From: Defluviicoccus vanus
GTDB lineage: Bacteria > Pseudomonadota > Alphaproteobacteria > Rhodospirillales > Defluviicoccaceae
Length of the DNA: 7,348 nt
NCBI RefSeq assembly: GCF_014672695.1
Contig: NZ_CP053923.1
Coordinates: 1,330,974 to 1,338,321 of the forward strand
Direction: 5' to 3'
The translations under genes and the position numbers were made by a program. Within the stretch, counting starts at the first letter, position 1; every line of letters begins with the position of its first letter. This document shows positions 1 to 4,988 of this stretch, piece after piece. The notes beneath the pieces were generated by a model that saw nothing but the letters and a program-made list of their open reading frames with translations, was not told where the DNA came from and made no database searches.

Positions 1-933
1 GGTGCGGCGGAAGATGGCGCAGACGTCGTCGAGATCGAAGTCGATCCCCGCCTCGTGGGCGATCGCCGGCAGATGCAGCCCGGCGTTGGTCGAGCCACCG
101 GACGCCGCCACCACCGTCGCCGCATTCTCCAGCGATTTACGGGTGACGATATCGCGCGGCCGGATGCGTTGCGCGAGCAGGTTCATCACCGCTTCGCCCG
201 AGGCCTCGCACAGCGCGTCGCGCGATTCATAGGGGGCCGGCGCGCCCGACGATCCGGGCAACGCGAGGCCGATCGCCTCCGAAACGCAGGCCATGGTGTT
301 GGCGGTAAACTGGCCACCGCACGAGCCGGCGGAGGGACAGGCGACGCTTTCGAGCAGGCACAGGTCAGAATCCGACATCTTGCCGGCGGAATGGTTGCCG
401 ACCGCTTCGAAAACGTCCTGCACCGTGACGTCGCGACCCTTGAAACGGCCGGGCAGGATCGAGCCGCCATAGATGAACACCGACGGCACGTTGAGGCGGA
501 CCATCGCCATCATCATCCCCGGCAGCGACTTATCGCAGCCGGCGAGCCCGACAAGGGCATCGTAGCAGTGGCCGCGCATGGTGAGTTCGACGGAATCGGC
601 GATCACCTCGCGCGACACCAGCGACGACTTCATCCCGGCGTGACCCATGGCGATGCCGTCGGTGACGGTAATCGTGGTGAATTCGCGCGGTGTGCCGCCG
701 CCCGCCTTCACCCCCAGCTTCACCACCTGTGCCTGGCGGGCGAGCGAGATGTTGCAGGGCGCCGCCTCGTTCCAGCAGGTGGCGACGCCGACGAACGGCC
801 GGTCGATCTCCTCCCGGCTCAGCCCCATCGCATAGTAATACGAGCGATGCGGCGCCCGCTCCGGCCCCACCGTCACATGACGACTGGGCAGTTTGGACTT
901 ATCGAACACGGGTCGGCGGATATCATCGGGCAT
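1..933 (-). CDS. ilvD: Dihydroxy-acid dehydratase, N-terminal part (3' end beyond window)
   Basis: IlvD dehydrates 2,3-dihydroxy-isovalerate and 2,3-dihydroxy-3-methylvalerate to the 2-keto acids of valine and isoleucine synthesis, in the cytoplasm, using an Fe-S cluster. The 311 visible residues start MPDDIRRPVF and show the family hallmarks: CWNEAAPCN (residues 53-61), TVTDGIAMGHAGMKSSLVSR (89-108), GCDKSLPGMMMA (132-143) and CPSAGSCGGQFTANTM (199-214). Cys60, Cys133 and Cys205 are the expected cluster ligands. From memory, the GMKSSLVSREVIADSVE segment is typical of the group that includes [2Fe-2S] plant and actinobacterial enzymes; the cluster type is inference. The ATG at 933 is chosen because an in-frame TAA lies a few codons upstream and a purine-rich stretch (GAGAAAGAAG) precedes it. 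The full enzyme is usually about 560-620 residues, so roughly half is here. No frameshift or missing key residue is seen. Close paralogues are sugar-acid dehydratases (Edd, xylonate dehydratase), but the motifs favour IlvD. Confidence 0.96.
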   Translation of the reverse strand, partial: MPDDIRRPVFDKSKLPSRHVTVGPERAPHRSYYYAMGLSREEIDRPFVGVATCWNEAAPCNISLARQAQVVKLGVKAGGGTPREFTTITVTDGIAMGHAGMKSSLVSREVIADSVELTMRGHCYDALVGLAGCDKSLPGMMMAMVRLNVPSVFIYGGSILPGRFKGRDVTVQDVFEAVGNHSAGKMSDSDLCLLESVACPSAGSCGGQFTANTMACVSEAIGLALPGSSGAPAPYESRDALCEASGEAVMNLLAQRIRPRDIVTRKSLENAATVVAASGGSTNAGLHLPAIAHEAGIDFDLDDVCAIFRRT

Positions 934-1981
934 GGCAAGGGTCTTCTTTCTCGGTCCTGATCGCCGGGCACCTTAGGTCAGCGGCGACGCGATGCCTAGC
1001 CGGGAGTTGGGATGGGGCGCGGGGAGAAGAGCACAATGGGGAGGAGAAGCGCCGTAAATCGCCAGTTGCGTCGATTCGTCTGGGTACAATGCGGACTTCC
1101 GGAGCAGCGGTGTTGAAGGAGGAACGGACCTTGAATGGTTGATGTAACCTCGCACAAGGGCGGATCGAGATCCGCCGCATGTCGCAATCCGCGTCCGCGG
1201 GGCACGACGCAAGGCTGTATCGGATGGCAAAGAGACGAATTCTGATCAATGGCGATCCGGCCAGCCGAGACGTGATGGCAGTCTGCGCCATTCGGCGGAT
1301 CTCGATCCGCCCTATGCGGGCTTCTCCTTGCTCGGCGCCAAGCGGAACCCGCCTTGCCTCATCCGGCGGTCGGTCCGACGGACGGGCGCCGGCGTCGGCG
1401 AGCGATGTCGCGGCATCCGTGTCGGTGACGACCAGTGTCGGCTTCGGCAGTAGAGGCGGAGATTGAGCGCGGCAGTCTTCGAACGCGAGAGCCACCGAAC
1501 TCGACGAACCGCCAGCGGCGATCGCATCCGCCGCCGCCCCACCCAACCCTGCGCCGACACCGTACGGAATCGATGACAATTCGGCCTGACGCAGATCTTC
1601 GACCGACCGGAGGCAAACGACGTCTCCTGGCCGCAGAGCCAGCTGGGTTGGGACGTCCGTGGTTCGGACCAGTTTGCGCGTCCGCCAGTGCCACGTTAGG
1701 GCGTGCACGCCCGACGGCAGGTCAATTAGAAAGTATTCACCCGCGTTAAGCGAGCAAACGCGCGTTCCGTCGATCGAGTAGTCGCCCGGCGTGTGGCCGA
1801 CGTCACCCCAAACAAGGGAACGCTTCTGGCCATTCAGAACATAGACACGCGCCATCCCCGATGGCGCACGAAAGGCAAGCGCGTTCGCCGGTTGCTCGTT
1901 GGATGCTCTCGGCATCTCGGCGGCCGTCGAGCAGGCAGCAACCCCATTCCAGCGACCTCTGAGCAGCGCTCGTGCCACCAC
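923..1981 (-). CDS. DUF2846-like putative lipoprotein; C-terminal third probably read-through
   Basis: The open frame encodes 352 residues from a GTG at 1981. Residues ~35-125 resemble the DUF2846 lipoprotein family: a small beta-rich domain with ARVYVLNGQ (44-52), a YSIDGTRVCSL strand pair (68-78), GEYFLIDLPSGVHAL (81-95) and LRPGDVVCLR (116-125). A glycine/alanine stretch follows (~138-160). Residues VAAC (14-17) fit a loose lipobox, but the preceding segment contains two Arg, Trp and Asn, so a working signal peptide is doubtful. An in-frame TGA lies 12 codons upstream of the GTG; a CTG at 1996 is the only other start-like codon I noticed in between. GAGGGG lies immediately before the GTG. 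The frame stays open through the repeat region 1157-1313 and ends at TGA 923-925, overlapping the ilvD ATG by 11 bases. The last ~125 codons do not look like protein. A TAG at 1312-1314 in the next frame is a plausible original stop. Function unknown. The N-terminal domain is fairly secure; both ends are not. Confidence 0.5.
   Translation of the reverse strand: MVARALLRGRWNGVAACSTAAEMPRASNEQPANALAFRAPSGMARVYVLNGQKRSLVWGDVGHTPGDYSIDGTRVCSLNAGEYFLIDLPSGVHALTWHWRTRKLVRTTDVPTQLALRPGDVVCLRSVEDLRQAELSSIPYGVGAGLGGAAADAIAAGGSSSSVALAFEDCRAQSPPLLPKPTLVVTDTDAATSLADAGARPSDRPPDEARRVPLGAEQGEARIGRIEIRRMAQTAITSRLAGSPLIRIRLFAIRYSLASCPADADCDMRRISIRPCARLHQPFKVRSSFNTAAPEVRIVPRRIDATGDLRRFSSPLCSSPRAPSQLPARHRVAADLRCPAIRTEKEDPCHAR
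1157..1186 (+). repeat. Palindromic intergenic repeat, copy A (inverted partner at 1284-1313)
   Basis: A 30-base unit containing a perfect hairpin: GGCGGAT (1159-1165), loop CGAG (1166-1169), ATCCGCC (1170-1176). The reverse complement of 1284-1313 matches it at 28 of 30 positions; the differences are at unit positions 22 and 26. The match extends about 10 bases beyond the hairpin on one side only, so it is more than a simple palindrome. It lies where the DUF2846-like frame no longer resembles protein. There is no U-run, so a terminator role is not supported. Confidence 0.75.
1284..1313 (-). repeat. Palindromic intergenic repeat, copy B (inverted partner of 1157-1186)
   Basis: The hairpin arms are GGCGGAT (1294-1300) and ATCCGCC (1305-1311) with loop CTCG (1301-1304), the exact reverse complement of copy A's hairpin. 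It begins right beside a TAG on the minus strand (1312-1314), the position expected for an element just downstream of a minus-strand gene. The two copies face each other across about 97 bases in which I see no gene. The inverted pairing resembles the paired arrangement of REP/BIME elements, but I see no GTAG head here. Confidence 0.75.
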
Positions 1982-2148
1982 GCCCCTCGCACTCAGTCGA
2001 CCACCGATGCGCCGTCAGAACAACCTATAATATACGTTATCTGATATGCTTTTCTCGTATATAGCGCGTGAGGGGAAAAGGAGCGATACTTGTACGATGC
2101 TAAACTAGGCGTTGGGTGCGAGGTCGACCCGGAGCAGGGGGGCAAGAC
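1982..2148. promoter_or_regulatory. Divergent promoter region with operator-like dyad
   Basis: This gap separates the minus-strand lipoprotein-like gene from the plus-strand membrane protein gene. Bases 2022-2065 are strikingly AT-rich against the surroundings. They include TATAAT (2026-2031), TATATA (2058-2063) and a 7-base inverted repeat, ATATACG (2030-2036) and CGTATAT (2056-2062), with centres 26 bases apart. No -35 hexamer at proper spacing was found on either strand, so exact promoters are not assigned. AAGGAG (2078-2083) is a good Shine-Dalgarno match, but it is followed only by a TTG out of frame with the gene and by an ATG that stops after three codons. Confidence 0.4.
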
Positions 2149-2691
2149 ATGTTGGAAGAACTCGCTTATCGCTTCTTGGAGCAAGGCTACACTGTTCGTT
2201 ATCTCACCGGCTCGGGGGCAGTCGTCCTGGGCGGGACGGTGGCGGCGCTGGTGTGGACGGAGGTCGGCCGGTTGCAACGCGCTCCCTACTTTGCGTTGTC
2301 GGCGCTGCTGCTACTCGCCTCCGCAGTCGTCGAGTCAGTCCAGCTGGCGCAGCCGCAAATGGCGGCGGCCGGCCTTCTCTGGGCAATCCTGCTCATTGAC
2401 ATGTTGCGGTTGCTGGTCTTCGGCTTTCTCTACGGCGTCGTCGCCATGGCGCGGTCGCAGGACGCTTACGGGACGCGAGGATATGCCGTCCTCGCCTTCG
2501 CTCCCGTCGCCAACTTGATTTTGCTCTTCAGACCATCCAAGGATGACGCCGCGGCGGGAGGAGCCTGGGCTGTCGCGCTGAGGGGCAGACGCGGAGTGGT
2601 CTGTGGTCTGTTGGCTACCATGGCTGCCTTCCTTGCAATCGAAGTACAGCGCCGAGCGGGGACGAAGTGTGGGCACACTTGCCGGCGATGA
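2149..2691 (+). CDS. Multi-spanning membrane protein, possibly the N-terminal half of a frameshifted gene
   Basis: This encodes 180 residues rich in membrane helices: about 21-40 (GAVVLGGTVAALVW), 45-66 (APYFALSALLLLASAVV), 72-98 (GLLWAILLIDMLRLLVFGFL), a moderately hydrophobic stretch at ~110-128 and a last helix at ~149-166 (VVCGLLATMAAFLAIEV). The segment ARSQDAYGTRGYAVLAFAP followed by NLILLFRPSKDD resembles the R-x-x-D-x-G...P...LLF motif style of DUF805-type inner-membrane proteins. That is a resemblance, not an assignment. ATG 2149 is preferred over the in-frame GTG 2116 because GCAGGGGGGC lies just upstream at good spacing. The last residues (KCGHTCRR) look unnatural, and the stop overlaps the next gene. 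Adding one G to the run 2658-2661 would continue this frame directly into that gene. Function unknown. Confidence 0.7.
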   Translation: MLEELAYRFLEQGYTVRYLTGSGAVVLGGTVAALVWTEVGRLQRAPYFALSALLLLASAVVESVQLAQPQMAAAGLLWAILLIDMLRLLVFGFLYGVVAMARSQDAYGTRGYAVLAFAPVANLILLFRPSKDDAAAGGAWAVALRGRRGVVCGLLATMAAFLAIEVQRRAGTKCGHTCRR

Positions 2692-3344
2692 TTGAGAAGC
2701 AAGGGCTGGAACCGGCGTTGCGTCGTGTCGCCGAAATGGTCCGCACGCCGGAGAAAGTCGACTCGGTGACGACGCTGCGGCGCATCGAGGCGGAGGGAGC
2801 GACGTTGCGGTTCGTCTTCGACGTGACAGTCGATGCGGCGCAGATCCCAGAGTCGATGCGGGCGGCGATGACCAGCAACGCGTGCAATCGCCCCGCGCTT
2901 CGCCCCGCGCTCGCCTCCGGGGCGACAATCGAGTGGGTCTACGTCGGCAGGGGCAGCGGTGCCATCGGCACGATCAAGGTGACCGAGCTGGATTGCGCTG
3001 GCCGCACTCCCCGGCAGGAACCAACCAAGGACGAAGTGCTCAGGGAAAAAATCGTTGGCTCATGGTCCGAGGGAATATCGCCATACACGATTGCCACTTT
3101 TTCGCAGGGCGGGGGCTATAAGGGAGTGGCGTACTCAACATCAGAAAAGCGGGATATGCTTTTGTCGGGGGAAGGTACTTGGTGGATTAAAGACGGTGTA
3201 CTTTACAGCAAGGTAAACAAGATGAATCCACCTACTTTTCCCCTCGATAAGGTCTATGTCGACAAAATAGTCGACATCTCGGACGAGACGATGACCCTTA
3301 TCGATATGAGTGGGCAGAAGTATACGAAAACGAAAATTCCATAA
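2667..3344 (+). CDS. Two-domain soluble (probably periplasmic) protein, C-terminal part lipocalin-like
   Basis: The frame encodes 225 residues from GTG 2667. ATG 2688 is an alternative and would overlap the upstream stop as ATGA, a common coupling arrangement. Domain 1 (residues ~9-112) contains VDSVTTLRRIEAEGATLRFV (31-50) and SNACNRPALRPALASGATIE (70-89). Cys73 and Cys110 could form a disulfide. Domain 2 (~123-225) has a small beta-barrel look: IVGSWSEG (129-136), a GEGTWWIKDGVLYSKV strand pair and TMTLIDMSGQKYTKTKI at the end, like lipocalin-like domains. No signal peptide is present with either start, which fits poorly with a separate exported protein. It fits better with the domain having once followed the last membrane helix of the upstream frame. 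G+C falls sharply in domain 2: I count 24 of 60 at 3181-3240 against 41 of 60 at 2761-2820. Function unknown. Confidence 0.65.
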   Translation: MWAHLPAMIEKQGLEPALRRVAEMVRTPEKVDSVTTLRRIEAEGATLRFVFDVTVDAAQIPESMRAAMTSNACNRPALRPALASGATIEWVYVGRGSGAIGTIKVTELDCAGRTPRQEPTKDEVLREKIVGSWSEGISPYTIATFSQGGGYKGVAYSTSEKRDMLLSGEGTWWIKDGVLYSKVNKMNPPTFPLDKVYVDKIVDISDETMTLIDMSGQKYTKTKIP

Positions 3345-3541
3345 ATCCCGGGCACTGAAGTGGGAGCATAATCGTATCCAATAAGATCCAAGCTGACAGG
3401 TTGGGGGAGGGGGAATGTAGTCTACGAGCGTTGACATTGGAGTATGGGGCGAGAAGACGAGAAGATTATCCGCAAGCAGGTCGGGGTGTTGTGGAGTTGG
3501 CAAAGTCGCCCGCCAACGTCAGCCAAGGCTGCCAGAAAGCC

Positions 3542-3562
3542 GTAGCCCAGATGAAATTCGGG
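3542..3562 (+). repeat. REP-like element, copy A
   Basis: This reads GTAG followed by an imperfect hairpin: CCCAGAT (3546-3552), loop GAA, ATTCGGG (3556-3562). It matches the reverse complement of 3662-3682 at 19 of 21 positions. A GTAG tetranucleotide directly 5' of a GC-rich stem is the known architecture of REP elements mobilised by RAYT transposases. Assignment to that class is inference from form. Confidence 0.65.
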
Positions 3563-3661
3563 ACACGCGGCTGTGCCGTCGCGATCGAAACGTCCGTCGG
3601 ATCGGCACCCCCTTCGGCCGCAGCATGCCTCCAACCCTTCCGCGGTAGCGGGGCCGGGCTC

Positions 3662-3682
3662 CCCGGATTTCATCCGGGCTAC
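3662..3682 (-). repeat. REP-like element, copy B (inverted)
   Basis: On the minus strand this reads GTAG, then CCCGGAT, loop GAA and ATCCGGG, a perfect 7-base stem. It is the better-preserved partner of 3542-3562, exactly 120 bases centre to centre. The two GTAG heads lie at the outer ends of the pair, which resembles a BIME. Confidence 0.7.
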
Positions 3683-3689
3683 CACGGCT

Positions 3690-3708
3690 CGCTGTCCGAA
3701 GGACAGCG
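3690..3708. repeat. Perfect 8-bp hairpin with GAA triloop
   Basis: CGCTGTCC (3690-3697), GAA (3698-3700) and GGACAGCG (3701-3708) form a perfect stem. It sits 7 bases from the head of REP-like copy B and about 50 bases past the stop of the minus-strand royal-jelly-family gene. It could be part of the repeat element or protect the 3' end of that transcript. No U-run follows on either strand, so it is not called a terminator. Confidence 0.6.
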
Positions 3709-3756
3709 GACATCCGCGAAAGAATGAATGAAACGACGCACCTGGGATATTGCCCC

Positions 3757-4890
3757 CTACCGTCCCACACTCACCGGGGCGAGCGGCTGGAAGCGGACGA
3801 TGTAGTAGGGAGGCGACGCGTCGTTGACGCCGGCGTTGAGCTGCGGTGTGCGGTGGAGTTTGTTGACGGTGACATACATCCAGCCGTCGGGGCCGGCGGC
3901 GATGGCGTCGGGCCAACTCACCTTTTCCGCATCGCTGAACAGCAACTGATACTGGCCGTCCGCTGTTGTCGCGCCGATGCCGCTCGCCTGCACGTCGGTG
4001 ACGTAGACGTTGCCGGCGTTGTCGATGGAGATGCCGTCGCTGGGTGGCTTCGGGCCGAACCGCTCCACCCGCTGCGCCAACTGCGACTCATCGAGCGACG
4101 CATCGAGCAGATCGGCGGTGCGCACGCGGTAGAGCGACGTCCCGTGCATCGCGCCGAAATAGACCCACTCGTTGGCCACGTCGATGGTGATCGGATTGAC
4201 CGCGACGCGCGATTCGACGATCTCGCCGTTCGCCTGCCTTGCCCGCACCGGCCGATCGTCGATCATCATCGCCACGTCTTCGGCGCTGGTCCTGGCATGG
4301 CCGGCCAACAGCCGCCGCGCCTGCCCCGTTTCCGCCGCGACGACGACGATGGCACCACCGTGCGCGCCCTGGCCGAAGTCGGCGATGTAGAAGGCGCCGT
4401 TGGTCATATCGACGGCAAAGTCGTTGAGAAACGATCCTTCCACCGACGCCGGCGCCGGGATCGGGATGACCCGCGCCAACTGATCGGTGCGCGTGTCCCA
4501 GCCGATCAGCCTTGGCGGCTGTGAGCCGTTATCTAGCATCCACACCACCCCCACCGGATCGCTGTGGATGCCCAGCACCGCCTGCATGCCGATGCCGTCC
4601 GGCCCGGGTGCGCTCGCCCACTCCGCGTTGGGAAAGGGCCTCGTGCTGCCGTCGGCAAGCACTTCGACCACCCGATAGGTCGGATTGTAGAACTGGTGCT
4701 GACTGACGATGATCCGGCCGTCGGGGGTGATCGCGATGTTGCCTGGCGCCTGCTGCAAGGTGGCAAACGTCTCGAATGACGGATTGGCGTCCGTGTCATC
4801 GGCGCGTGCGTCCATTAGGCCTGCCTCCCCACTGAGCAGCAGCGAGAATGCAAGCACAGCGCCATATACTACGCGATGGGGGCAACGCAT
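3757..4890 (-). CDS. Exported major royal jelly/Yellow-family beta-propeller protein
   Basis: This encodes 377 residues. Residues 1-30 form a signal peptide (hydrophobic VVYGAVLAFSLLLSG, likely cut after ARA at 30), so the product is probably periplasmic. The mature part has repeated propeller strands: IAITPDGRIIVSQHQF (52-67), YRVVEVLADGSTRPFP (72-87), GVVWMLDNGSQPPRLIGWD (114-132), SFLNDFAVD (153-161), NGAFYIADFG (164-173), NEWVYFGAMHGTSLYRV (240-256) and SDGISIDNAGNVYVTD (284-299). These match the bacterial branch of the MRJP/Yellow family, related to SMP-30/gluconolactonase-like six-bladed propellers. Substrate and reaction are unknown. The frame is open up to a GTG at 4992 overlapping the upstream stop, but the ATG at 4890 is chosen because it begins the signal peptide and has AGGAG at 4900-4904 with 9-base spacing. 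It lies 98 bases downstream of the SIR2-GroES-TPR gene in the same direction and may share its transcript. Confidence 0.85.
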   Translation of the reverse strand: MRCPHRVVYGAVLAFSLLLSGEAGLMDARADDTDANPSFETFATLQQAPGNIAITPDGRIIVSQHQFYNPTYRVVEVLADGSTRPFPNAEWASAPGPDGIGMQAVLGIHSDPVGVVWMLDNGSQPPRLIGWDTRTDQLARVIPIPAPASVEGSFLNDFAVDMTNGAFYIADFGQGAHGGAIVVVAAETGQARRLLAGHARTSAEDVAMMIDDRPVRARQANGEIVESRVAVNPITIDVANEWVYFGAMHGTSLYRVRTADLLDASLDESQLAQRVERFGPKPPSDGISIDNAGNVYVTDVQASGIGATTADGQYQLLFSDAEKVSWPDAIAAGPDGWMYVTVNKLHRTPQLNAGVNDASPPYYIVRFQPLAPVSVGR

Positions 4891-4988
4891 CCTCAACGTC
4901 TCCTGTCCTGGCCGTGAACTATCAGCTTGCCTGCGGATGGTCTTAGCCTCCGGCAGCCGGATCGGCAATCGCCGTGCGCCGGCGGCAC

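Larger units (their letters stand above)
3345..3756. other. Intergenic region with repeats, no gene seen
   Basis: These 412 bases lie between the convergent ends of the plus-strand gene (stop at 3344) and the minus-strand royal-jelly-family gene (stop at 3757-3759). Open frames on both strands run across the repeats and show no recognisable protein. A purine run (GGGGGAGGGGG) lies near 3403-3413. TTGACA at 3431-3436 has no -10 partner at proper spacing. The right half holds the REP-like pair and hairpin listed separately. No U-tailed terminator is seen for either convergent gene. Confidence 0.6.

Noticed and set aside
55..960. A 301-codon plus-strand open frame opposite ilvD
   Set aside because: It is rich in Arg, His and Gly with no recognisable domain, and lies fully opposite a clear IlvD coding sequence. 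It is a high-G+C antisense artefact.
1116..1170. Strong AAGGAGG (1116-1122) followed by TTG 1131 and ATG 1135 on the plus strand
   Set aside because: The TTG frame stops after three codons. The ATG frame gives a 36-residue peptide crossing the repeat, with no recognisable feature.
2078..2108. AAGGAG followed by TTG 2090 and a minimal ATG-CTA-AAC-TAG frame at 2097, as a leader peptide
   Set aside because: The TTG frame is only a shadow of the membrane protein gene, and a three-codon peptide cannot be supported without expression data.
3431..3470. TTGACA at 3431-3436 as a promoter
   Set aside because: No -10 element lies at 15-19 bases, and there is no gene downstream on that strand.
3690..3708. 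Rho-independent terminator for the royal-jelly-family gene
   Set aside because: The stem is perfect, but no T-run follows on the minus strand, so only a hairpin is reported.
3401..3727. A 108-codon plus-strand frame in the intergenic region
   Set aside because: It runs through both REP-like copies and the hairpin, and its sequence shows no domain; read-through of repeats explains it.
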